This document shows positions 1 to 4,188 of a stretch of DNA of 10,830 bases, piece after piece. The notes below the pieces were generated by a model. That model made no database searches and had not been told where the DNA came from. It saw only the letters and a program-made list of their open reading frames with translations. A program made the position numbers and the translations under genes. The DNA is from Microcaldota archaeon (lineage in GTDB: Archaea; Micrarchaeota; Micrarchaeia; Anstonellales; Bilamarchaeaceae), in NCBI GenBank assembly GCA_016180665.1, contig JACPAS010000047.1, positions 1 through 10,830 on the forward strand, given 5' to 3'. The stretch's first letter is position 1; each line of letters begins with the position of its first letter.

Positions 1-93
1 TCTTAATTTTTTAGCTATTTGAGAGACAGGGGCCCTTGAATCTAGGTCTAACAAGTATAGGAGCTTCTTGTCTATGCCATCTAATTCTTCCAT
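1..93 (-). CDS. Lrp/AsnC-family transcriptional regulator, N-terminal part (runs off the window)
   Basis: Only the first 31 codons lie in the window. They read from an ATG as MEELDGIDKKLLYLLDLDSR followed by APVSQIAKKLR. The pattern of (I/L)D-x-x-D-x-x-(I/L)L-x-x-L-x-x-(D/N)-x-R-x-x-x-x-x-(I/L)A-K-K-L is the start of the helix-turn-helix DNA-binding domain of Lrp/AsnC regulators, and the LDLDSR...SQIAKKLR wording is close to versions I know from DPANN archaea. The ligand-binding (RAM) domain would lie outside the window. On the minus strand a CTTTAAAAAAAC element sits about 27 nt upstream of the ATG and no ribosome binding site is seen, so the mRNA is probably leaderless. The gene is divergent from the next one. 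Confidence 0.72.
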   Translation of the reverse strand, partial: MEELDGIDKKLLYLLDLDSRAPVSQIAKKLR

Positions 94-116
94 AAATTAA
101 TTAAATGGTAAGTTTT

Positions 117-123
117 TTTAAAG
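117..123 (-). promoter_or_regulatory. TATA-like element for the Lrp/AsnC gene
   Basis: On the minus strand this reads CTTTAAA. Its centre is about 27 nt from the ATG at 93, the distance expected if transcription begins at or next to the start codon. Confidence 0.4.
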
Positions 124-158
124 ATTTCTATATGTTTGTGTAAGTTCTAGTTAAGAAT

Positions 159-168
159 ATTTAAATAT
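159..168 (+). promoter_or_regulatory. TATA-like palindrome upstream of the 257-aa gene
   Basis: ATTTAAATAT is centred about 40 nt before the ATG at 204, predicting a leader of roughly 14 nt. The leader contains GTGAT just before the start, a partial match to the archaeal Shine-Dalgarno core, though the spacing is short. Confidence 0.4.
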
Positions 169-203
169 CAGTAAATACACAAATAAACATAAAATGTGAT
201 AAC

Positions 204-977
204 ATGCTAAAATTGCCTGACCGGCCAACTTCCATACAAGTTGGAGGATTCAAAGGAAGAATAATATACTCAAAAGACTCAGCAGGATTATTCAGGCAGT
301 TCGACCCTCTTAAAGAAAGAATAGTAACGATTAATGAATTAATGGGCGTTAGAGTTGTGGTAGTGGAAAATATGAAGGATGAGGTGTTTAACAAAGGGTT
401 TGACAAATACACGCTAACCGCAGCAATTCTCAAAATTTTCGATGAACACACTGAAATATGTGGTGTTTGGAAAGTAAGATTAACTACCTCAACAATGATG
501 GTAAGGGCATTAGATTCGGATAATAGAGATATGGTGTTTTTCTATTCTGGAAATCCTTTCCAAAATACGGATGAATTAGCAGCAGCTTTAAATGGCCAAC
601 TTTCAGACGGTGGTTTTGAATTGACAAATGATGCCTTAGAAGCAATAAGAAAGAAAACACCAACAAGATCAAAGATGACTTTTGAAGAATATTTGAAAGC
701 TAGAGGAGGCAACTTTGAAAGCAGAGATTTACTACAACATCCAATATTCAGGAATGCCGGTGGAAATGTTAATCTGTGCCGCAGATATGTAGATGCGCTT
801 GATTTTCTAAATTTAACTGATTTTTACAATGCAGGTTATCATTCTTTGTGGAGGCCTGGGGAGATGAAGCCAGGATTTGGAAGGTTAATATCACTGGGAT
901 ACAAAGGAGAGGCATTCTATCCGCCTAATAATTCTACAGTAGATCATGCGGCCTTAGTAGCAGAAATCAAAAACTAG
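204..977 (+). CDS. Hypothetical protein, 257 aa, family not recognised
   Basis: I do not recognise this protein. It is a long open frame with a normal ATG start, a TATA-like element at 159-168 and a TAG stop. The protein looks soluble: no signal peptide and no membrane segment. The N-terminal half is beta-rich in appearance (IQVGGFKGRIIYS near residue 11, then GVRVVVVENM near 48, then VWKVRLTTSTMMVRAL near 88). A linker rich in K, R and T (about residues 149-160) leads to a C-terminal half with FEEYLKARGG, LCRRYVDALDFLNLTDFYNAG and a glycine-rich SLGYKGEAFYPPNNS stretch. The middle alternation of hydrophobic strands and helices suggests at least two domains. No catalytic motif is evident. Its neighbour on the left is a divergent Lrp/AsnC gene; the two could share regulation, but that is only a positional inference. 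Confidence 0.7.
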   Translation: MLKLPDRPTSIQVGGFKGRIIYSKDSAGLFRQFDPLKERIVTINELMGVRVVVVENMKDEVFNKGFDKYTLTAAILKIFDEHTEICGVWKVRLTTSTMMVRALDSDNRDMVFFYSGNPFQNTDELAAALNGQLSDGGFELTNDALEAIRKKTPTRSKMTFEEYLKARGGNFESRDLLQHPIFRNAGGNVNLCRRYVDALDFLNLTDFYNAGYHSLWRPGEMKPGFGRLISLGYKGEAFYPPNNSTVDHAALVAEIKN

Positions 978-993
978 ATTCATTTCTCCCGCC

Positions 994-1108
994 TTATTCT
1001 TTTTGTAAGAACGCCTCAATTTTTTGAGTGTGTCTCGGAAATTCTCTGGTAAAAATCCGCCAAATTATCCCAAACGGTTATCTTCCTAGTTTTAGGTTTA
1101 TTTACCAT
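994..1108 (-). pseudogene. Tiny third gene of the vapBC operon, frameshifted in a run of six A residues
   Basis: The ATG at 1106-1108 overlaps the last codons of the upstream vapC (ATGGTAA: start ATG over TGG-TAA), a translational-coupling arrangement. As written, the frame reads 30 residues, MVNKPKTRKITVWDNLADFY then QRISETHSKN, and stops at 1016-1018. Removing one base from the homopolymer at 1020-1025 (six T on the plus strand) instead gives ...THSKIEAFLQKE and a stop at 994-996, a 37-aa protein with a natural helical C-terminus. I therefore suspect a one-base indel or sequencing error, or alternatively slippage. I do not know the family. Basic N-terminus, amphipathic remainder; no function assigned. 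Confidence 0.45.
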
Positions 1109-1500
1109 CTTTTAACCTCTTTGATCATCCTCTCATCAAATGCAAGAATTTCGGAATTGCTTTTTTTGGCCAAGTAAATAACAGAAACATCCTGTAGACT
1201 TAATTTATTTTGCTTGATTTCAAAAAATTTAATTAAAATATCTTCTCTTTCTTTTTCTGTAAAATAAAAGTTTCTAACGTTTTTATTTGTTATCAAGTCT
1301 CGGTAGACTTCTTTTGTAAATTCAATTCCTTTTTTGTAGTTCAAAACTGTTAACGTCTCAAATAATATAAGATCTGAAAGTAAGGTTATTTCGTTTTTGT
1401 TAGATTCCATTTGATTGTATGCTTTTTCGTGATTACTGTCTTCGCTTAGATACAAAGAGATTAGAAAAGATGTATCAAGAACTATCACGTGAAACACCAT
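1102..1500 (-). CDS. vapC: PIN-domain ribonuclease toxin (VapC family)
   Basis: A small Mg-dependent endoribonuclease of the PIN fold, the toxin of a type II toxin-antitoxin pair. The four acidic residues of the PIN active site are visible: Asp in VIVLDTSFL near the N-terminus, Glu in LILFETLTVL, Asp in KLSLQDVSVIYLA and Asp in EILAFDERM, each in the expected order and spacing. Length (about 130 aa) is normal, so the toxin appears intact. Start choice is uncertain: ATG codons lie at 1506 and 1500, and a GTG at 1488 immediately precedes IVLDTSFL. All candidates overlap the 3' end of the upstream antitoxin gene, so translation is probably coupled. VapC toxins typically cut tRNA or rRNA; the target here cannot be read from sequence. 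Confidence 0.85.
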   Translation of the reverse strand: MVFHVIVLDTSFLISLYLSEDSNHEKAYNQMESNKNEITLLSDLILFETLTVLNYKKGIEFTKEVYRDLITNKNVRNFYFTEKEREDILIKFFEIKQNKLSLQDVSVIYLAKKSNSEILAFDERMIKEVKRW

Positions 1501-1717
1501 ATGCAATTAAATCGTGATCGATTTTTTCCTTTTTACCTTTATACTGCTTATCTCTCAACCGAATCTTTTTTAGAGCATCATCCCAAGTAGTAGTTTTTTG
1601 GATTTGCTTTTCATGTATTAGATGGTATATGACTTCGCTATAGCTCATATCTCTCACCTTCTTTAATTTTGTGAGCTCTTCGTAAACTCCATCAGACAGA
1701 TTAACTAAATGGCTCAT
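1475..1717 (-). CDS. vapB: VapB-type antitoxin (DUF217-like)
   Basis: An 80-aa protein directly upstream of and overlapping the PIN toxin gene. The N-terminus, VNLSDGVYEELTKLKKVRDM followed by SYSEVIYHLI, matches the VAPB/DUF217 pattern: a short beta strand, then two helices ending in SFSEVI-x-x-L(I/L), a ribbon-helix-helix or AbrB-like DNA-binding dimer. The basic, charged C-terminal tail (residues 45-80) would bind and block the toxin. Such antitoxins usually repress their own operon. A perfect palindrome TATACGTATA lies 11 nt upstream of the start and is a plausible operator. A TATA-like element TTAATAAA about 26 nt upstream suggests a leaderless mRNA. Confidence 0.75.
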   Translation of the reverse strand: MSHLVNLSDGVYEELTKLKKVRDMSYSEVIYHLIHEKQIQKTTTWDDALKKIRLRDKQYKGKKEKIDHDLIAYGVSRDSS

Positions 1718-1727
1718 TATATATATG

Positions 1728-1737
1728 TATACGTATA
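1728..1737. promoter_or_regulatory. Perfect 10-bp palindrome at the vapBC start, possible autoregulatory operator
   Basis: TATACGTATA is self-complementary and embedded in an alternating AT stretch between the predicted TATA element (about 1740-1747) and the vapB start codon. Binding here would block initiation. The operator role is inferred from position and from how VapB antitoxins usually act. Confidence 0.35.
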
Positions 1738-1738
1738 T

Positions 1739-1765
1739 GTTTATTAATCTTCCATCTTATGCCAT
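1739..1765. repeat. 27-bp direct repeat, copy 1 (upstream of vapB)
   Basis: Positions 1739-1765 are identical, base for base, to 1839-1865; similarity stops sharply on both sides. This copy supplies the TATA-like element of vapB. On the minus strand it encodes the same ending (WHKMED-stop) as the 3' end of the upstream gene, but here after an in-frame TGA. Confidence 0.9.
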
Positions 1766-1838
1766 CACAAGCCTTTTGTTATCATGAGCTCTTTCTCCGC
1801 AAAAGGCTGGTGCTTATCCAAAATGCCCTAATTAGAAG

Positions 1839-1865
1839 GTTTATTAATCTTCCATCTTATGCCAT
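1839..1865. repeat. 27-bp direct repeat, copy 2 (3' end of the 88-aa gene)
   Basis: Identical to 1739-1765, offset by exactly 100 bp. It contains the last six codons and stop of the gene ending at 1844 plus five bases beyond. The segment between copies (1766-1838) on the minus strand contains a short open stretch LDKHQPFAEKELMITKGL then TGA, which might be the remains of a second gene end. Confidence 0.9.
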
Positions 1866-2110
1866 AGGTCACGTTTCTTATTTAGGAGTTCTTTAGCTAC
1901 TTGAAGTAATTGGGTGCTTACCTGCAAAGCTTCTGCCGGACTTAATTTAATGGCTGCATAGCCTGTGGAATTGGAGACGCGAACAAATACAATTCCATCC
2001 CTAGGATAACCGTTAACCTCTTTTACATCTTCACTTTCTACCTTAAGGACAGTTTTATGCTGCTCGCCCTTCTCATCTTTCCACCAGTGGACTATTTCAT
2101 CCTCTATCAT
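1844..2110 (-). CDS. Hypothetical protein, 88 aa, second gene of a small operon
   Basis: I do not recognise the family. I place the start at the ATG at 2108-2110, which overlaps the stop of the upstream gene as ATGA, rather than at the GTG three codons earlier (2119). The protein begins MIEDEIVHWWKDEKGEQHKT, continues with a beta-like segment GIVFVRVSNSTGYAAIKLS and ends in a long helix PAEALQVSTQLLQVAKELLN followed by KKRDLWHKMED. The IKLSPAEALQVSTQLLQVAKELL part resembles small archaeal proteins in which a strand is followed by a helix covering a sheet, but I assign no function. Its last six codons are part of the 27-bp direct repeat. The AGATGAT at its start also occurs at three suspected deletion junctions in this window. 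Confidence 0.6.
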   Translation of the reverse strand: MIEDEIVHWWKDEKGEQHKTVLKVESEDVKEVNGYPRDGIVFVRVSNSTGYAAIKLSPAEALQVSTQLLQVAKELLNKKRDLWHKMED

Positions 2111-2208
2111 CTTAGCCACTTTCGATATTTGCTTAGGAATCTGCTATTTTCCTCTTCAAACCTCTCAAGCCCCTCATCTACTTCTACTTCCCATTCATTC
2201 CCTTTCAT
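2107..2208 (-). CDS. Small acidic protein, 33 aa, first gene of a small operon
   Basis: The frame is open much further upstream, but the ATG at 2206-2208 is preceded by GGGTGAT four nt away, a strong match to the archaeal ribosome binding site, and by a TATA box TTTATAAA at 2251-2258, placing transcription start near 2228. The product starts MKGNEWEVEVDEGLERFEEE and ends NSRFLSKYRKWLR. The part RFEEENSRFLSKYRKWL resembles the start of short archaeal proteins with a W/F-x-x-N-x-x-x-L-x-x-x-Y pattern (DUF5678-like), which are usually about twice this length, so it may be a truncated member. That relation is tentative. The stop overlaps the next start (ATGA), so the two genes are co-translated. 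Confidence 0.55.
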   Translation of the reverse strand: MKGNEWEVEVDEGLERFEEENSRFLSKYRKWLR

Positions 2209-2250
2209 GCTATCACCCGGCTGGTCGCCAAAGTAACCGCTAAAAGGTCC

Positions 2251-2258
2251 TTTATAAA
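2251..2258. promoter_or_regulatory. Symmetrical TATA box serving both directions
   Basis: TTTATAAA is a perfect palindrome. To the left it fits the minus-strand gene at 2208 (about 46 nt, leaving a 20-nt leader with a GGTGAT site). To the right, 26 nt on, it would start a plus-strand transcript near 2281, exactly where the block of inverted repeats begins. Confidence 0.5.
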
Positions 2259-2278
2259 CAAGAAGGGGGGTCTTTGCC

Positions 2279-2450
2279 AAACTGCTTCTCCAGTACTTCC
2301 GAGGGTAATTAAATCTTAAGCAGTTTCCCAAGCGGTTTCGTGTCTTGCGTCCTTAGTCTTGCCTAAAACGCAAGAGTGAGAGTAACAAGATGTGACTATC
2401 TAATGAACAAGTTCATTGTCTGTTCAGCTATCTGCTGAACATAGTCACAT
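2279..2450 (+). ncRNA. Candidate structured non-coding RNA upstream of tRNA-Pro
   Basis: This gene-free stretch contains three successive perfect stems: AAACTGCTT (2279-2287) with AAGCAGTTT (2318-2326), 9 bp; CTTGCGT (2344-2350) with ACGCAAG (2368-2374), 7 bp, with a further TTAG/CTAA inside; and a 61-nt three-way junction at 2390-2450. A TATA box at 2251-2258 would start plus-strand transcription near 2281, at the first stem, and AT-rich sequence follows at 2451-2466. No reading frame covers it. I do not recognise it as RNase P RNA, SRP RNA, or a C/D or H/ACA guide. It could instead be a DNA structure or the remains of a mobile element, because the stems would also form on the other strand. 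Confidence 0.35.
2390..2450. repeat. Three-way-junction inverted repeat (outer stem enclosing two hairpins)
   Basis: Outer arms ATGTGACTAT (2390-2399) and ATAGTCACAT (2441-2450) pair perfectly over 10 bp. Between them lie hairpin one, AATGAAC/GTTCATT (2402-2417), and hairpin two, GTTCAGC/GCTGAAC (2422-2440, 5-nt loop), the latter stacked directly on the outer stem. All 24 pairs are Watson-Crick. Within it CTATCT-NN-TGAACA occurs twice, 33 nt apart (2395 and 2428), hinting at an origin by imperfect duplication. Confidence 0.85.
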
Positions 2451-2458
2451 ACAATTAT

Positions 2459-2465
2459 TTTAAAA
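2459..2465 (+). promoter_or_regulatory. TATA-like element of tRNA-Pro
   Basis: TTTAAAA within ATTTTAAAAC is centred about 31 nt before the first base of the tRNA at 2493, a normal distance for an archaeal tRNA promoter. Confidence 0.45.
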
Positions 2466-2492
2466 CGCTTCATAGTATAATTATTTTCAAAT

Positions 2493-2597
2493 GGGGTCGT
2501 GGGCTAACCTGGAAATCTTTTACTAATTTTAATAGATTAGGGAATAGACTGTCGGCTTTGGGAGCCGGTGATCTGTGTTCAAATCACGGCGACCCCA
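2493..2597 (+). tRNA. tRNA-Pro (anticodon TGG) with a roughly 32-nt insertion before the anticodon arm
   Basis: Acceptor stem GGGGTCG (2493-2499) pairs perfectly with CGACCCC (2590-2596), discriminator A at 2597, no encoded CCA. T arm CTGTG-TTCAAAT-CACGG (2573-2589). Anticodon arm TCGGC-TTTGGGA-GCCGG (2552-2568): anticodon TGG at 2559-2561, T33 and G37 as expected for proline. The D arm begins TG-GGCT-AACCTGG (2500-2512). The total of 105 nt is about 32 too long, and the surplus AT-rich segment (roughly 2515-2546) lies in the 3' half of the D arm or at its junction with the anticodon stem. It contains its own hairpin CTAATTT/AGATTAG (2523-2540). This is most simply an archaeal tRNA intron at a non-canonical position. 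I could not fix exact splice sites: the two exon joins I tried each leave a D-stem mismatch. Confidence 0.85.
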
Positions 2598-2609
2598 TCT
2601 GTTTTTCTT
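2598..2609 (+). terminator. T-rich tract directly after tRNA-Pro
   Basis: TCTGTTTTTCTT follows the discriminator base immediately. A run of T residues is the usual archaeal termination signal. The same sequence recurs at 2689. Confidence 0.5.
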
Positions 2610-2619
2610 ATGTTCTAAT
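2598..2619. repeat. 22-nt direct repeat, copy 1
   Basis: Positions 2598-2619 match 2689-2710 with one difference (C versus T at the eighteenth base). The copies are 91 bp apart, and the first abuts the tRNA 3' end. Confidence 0.8.
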
Positions 2620-2688
2620 CCTCACTTCTGCATTTACAATACATGTGGGACCCACCTCGCATTGCTCGGCACCCACAAGAGCAGTCAC

Positions 2689-2710
2689 TCTGTTTTTCTT
2701 ATGTTTTAAT
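2689..2710. repeat. 22-nt direct repeat, copy 2
   Basis: Second copy of the 2598-2619 sequence. The two copies bracket a 69-bp segment whose right part (2643-2688) is clearly more GC-rich than its surroundings. On the minus strand that segment is open as ...VTALVGAEQCEVGPTCIVNA then EVRIRT-stop, with no convincing start, so I do not call a gene. Confidence 0.8.
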
Positions 2711-2733
2711 TTTTTATTGTCTTCCTACTATTG

Positions 2734-2741
2734 TTTTTATT
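2734..2741 (+). promoter_or_regulatory. TATA-like element of the HD-domain gene
   Basis: TTTTTATT is centred about 26 nt before the ATG at 2764 and there is no ribosome binding site between them, as expected for a leaderless mRNA. Confidence 0.35.
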
Positions 2742-2763
2742 CTTACTCTGTTTACTCAGTAAC

Positions 2764-3198
2764 ATGGAAAGTATTATCAAAAAAGCTTTCGAAGTAGCTT
2801 TAGAAGCGCATAAAAAACAAAAGAGAAAAGCAACTGATATCCCATATATTGTTCACCCAATGGAAGTTACGATAATTTTGATGAAAAATGGTGCAAATGA
2901 AGAGTTAATTGCAGCTGGACTATTGCACGACGTAGTTGAAGACACTGATGTTACTATTGAAGAAATAGAAAAGAAATTTGGCAAGAAGATTGCATTTTTA
3001 GTACAGTCAGTCACTGAACCTACAAAATTAAATAAAAAACTGAAAAAAGAAGATGAGAAAAAGACCTGGAAAGAAAGAAAAAAGCATACGATTGATTCAA
3101 TCAAATCAGTGTCAAAGGAAGTTAAAATGCTCTCATGTGCGGACAAACTTGCAAATATAAGTAGTATGCTTGAGGATTATGCTATCATCTTTTTCTGA
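2764..3198 (+). CDS. HD-domain phosphohydrolase related to RelA/SpoT (ppGpp hydrolase type), C-terminus lost
   Basis: The product resembles the metal-dependent (p)ppGpp hydrolase domain of RelA/SpoT and MESH1-type small enzymes. Visible metal-binding HD motifs from the ATG at 2764: His31 in IVHPMEV, His55-Asp56 in GLLHDVVEDTDVTIEEI, and Asp127 in SCADKLANI. I prefer this ATG to an upstream TTG because it gives the standard family N-terminus (a helix leading to AHKKQ) and fits a TATA element 26 nt away. Recognisable homology ends at ISSMLEDY (about residue 139); the last five residues AIIFF are read through DNA that is the antisense of the next gene. Members of this family normally continue roughly 35-45 residues with a helical region. 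The active-site residues are all present, so partial activity is possible, but the fold is probably incomplete. Confidence 0.75.
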   Translation: MESIIKKAFEVALEAHKKQKRKATDIPYIVHPMEVTIILMKNGANEELIAAGLLHDVVEDTDVTIEEIEKKFGKKIAFLVQSVTEPTKLNKKLKKEDEKKTWKERKKHTIDSIKSVSKEVKMLSCADKLANISSMLEDYAIIFF

Positions 3199-3542
3199 AA
3201 AAATCCTTCTTTTAAATATAAACTAAGTGCAGGTTCATTCGTTGATTTGACTTTGAGATAGATTGGAAGATCAGACTTGGATAGTTCATCGAGTGCAAAC
3301 TCAAGAATCCTTGTTCCGATGCCTTTCCCACGGTACTGAACGACGACTCCTATACCTTGCAGCAGAAAGCCTTTCTGAGTTCTGGAAAAGTGTGCAAACC
3401 CAATTATTTTCTCACCATATGTGCATATCCAAATCAAATCGTCATTTTTTATTTGAACATTTGCACGCGGGAATATCTCGTGTAAAACATTCAGAAGCCC
3501 AGGAATGTCAACTTTATTTATCTTTTTTATATCAACTATCAT
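3177..3542 (-). CDS. GNAT-family N-acetyltransferase, C-terminus apparently shortened
   Basis: Transfers an acetyl group from acetyl-CoA to an amine; the substrate is unknown. The acetyl-CoA binding motif A is clear: GIGVVVQYRGKGIGTRILEF (Q/R-x-x-G-x-G/A as QYRGKGIG, about residues 64-83), followed by the motif B region NEPALSLYLKEGFF. I use the ATG at 3540-3542; one codon upstream there is a TTG. At 121 aa it ends right after the conserved aromatic-GF motif with QKKMIA-stop, where family members usually add a final beta strand of 10-20 residues. The 3' end overlaps the convergent HD gene by 22 nt, and both proteins lose similarity at the same place. It lies 15 bp downstream of the metallophosphoesterase and may be the last gene of that operon. 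Confidence 0.75.
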   Translation of the reverse strand: MIVDIKKINKVDIPGLLNVLHEIFPRANVQIKNDDLIWICTYGEKIIGFAHFSRTQKGFLLQGIGVVVQYRGKGIGTRILEFALDELSKSDLPIYLKVKSTNEPALSLYLKEGFFQKKMIA

Positions 3543-3557
3543 CAATTTAATTAGAGT

Positions 3558-4187
3558 TCAAATGGATAAAAACCTAGCGCTTAAGTTTGTATTATTTATA
3601 TGTACCATTCCATAGAAGCCATTCACAGCAGCAGGTATTTTTACTAGGTAAGTAGAATCAATTTTCTCAACTCCGGAATATTCATGCACATGGCCGCAAA
3701 AAACTGCGAATGGTTTTTTTTCTTTAATTATTTTGAGTATCGCAGTACTGCCTACGCACTTACCTTTTACTTTGTCAAAATAACCGTAAGGTGGTGCATG
3801 GCAAAGAAACAGTGTTTTCTCATTAATAGGTAGCTTAGAAATCTGGAGGTATATATCATCCTCTTCTAATTCTCCAACTGTATTGAAGGGAGTGGGATTG
3901 CTAAAACCAAACCCAACGACATTAAATTCCTCCAACTTTGTAGAGATACCATGCGTCCACCCTCCTTCTTTACTCAATCTCTCTACTATCAGCTTTGGTT
4001 CGTTATTTCCAGGAATAAAATAAGTTTTTGGAAAAAGTGAGATTACATCCTTCGCGTAAGAATAAGATCCATTAGTAATGTCTCCACAAATAAAAACAGC
4101 ATCAAAAGAAGATTTCGAATAGTGGTTTCTGAAATAGTCTAAAAATATTTGCTCATCATGGAGATCAGAAAGCACCAGAAGGCGCAT
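3558..4187 (-). CDS. Calcineurin-like metallophosphoesterase
   Basis: A 209-aa dimetal phosphoesterase. The full set of motifs is visible in order: SDLHDE (D-x-H, residues 7-9), FICGDITNG (GD), FIPGNNEP (GN-N/H-D/E), FLCHAPPYGYFDKV (the H of motif four) and FCGHVHEYSG (GH-x-H). These coordinate two metal ions and the attacking hydroxide. Length fits the short archaeal single-domain members, whose substrates (phosphodiesters or phosphomonoesters) are mostly unknown. The gene begins one base after the stop of the Nop5 gene, so they are probably cotranscribed and translationally linked. The context, downstream of an RNA-protein scaffold gene, might hint at nucleic acid substrates, but that is weak. 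Confidence 0.88.
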   Translation of the reverse strand: MRLLVLSDLHDEQIFLDYFRNHYSKSSFDAVFICGDITNGSYSYAKDVISLFPKTYFIPGNNEPKLIVERLSKEGGWTHGISTKLEEFNVVGFGFSNPTPFNTVGELEEDDIYLQISKLPINEKTLFLCHAPPYGYFDKVKGKCVGSTAILKIIKEKKPFAVFCGHVHEYSGVEKIDSTYLVKIPAAVNGFYGMVHINNTNLSARFLSI

Positions 4188-4188
4188 A

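Noticed and set aside
1739..1865. CRISPR array
   Set aside because: Only two copies of a 27-bp unit with a 73-bp interval, and one copy is coding.
2279..2450. C/D box guide RNA
   Set aside because: I could not find paired C (RTGATGA) and D (CTGA) boxes at proper positions; the stems are too long and perfect.
2598..2710. Integrative element with attachment sites at tRNA-Pro
   Set aside because: The repeat begins just outside the tRNA rather than including its 3' end, and no integrase or cargo gene lies between the copies.
2558..2797. 79-residue open frame on the plus strand
   Set aside because: It runs through the anticodon and T arms of tRNA-Pro and a T-rich spacer.
2853..3146. 97-residue open frame on the minus strand
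   Set aside because: Antisense of the HD hydrolase; its serine/phenylalanine richness comes from complementing lysine and glutamate codons.
3263..3550. 95-residue open frame on the plus strand
   Set aside because: Antisense to the GNAT gene, whose acetyl-CoA motif is clear.
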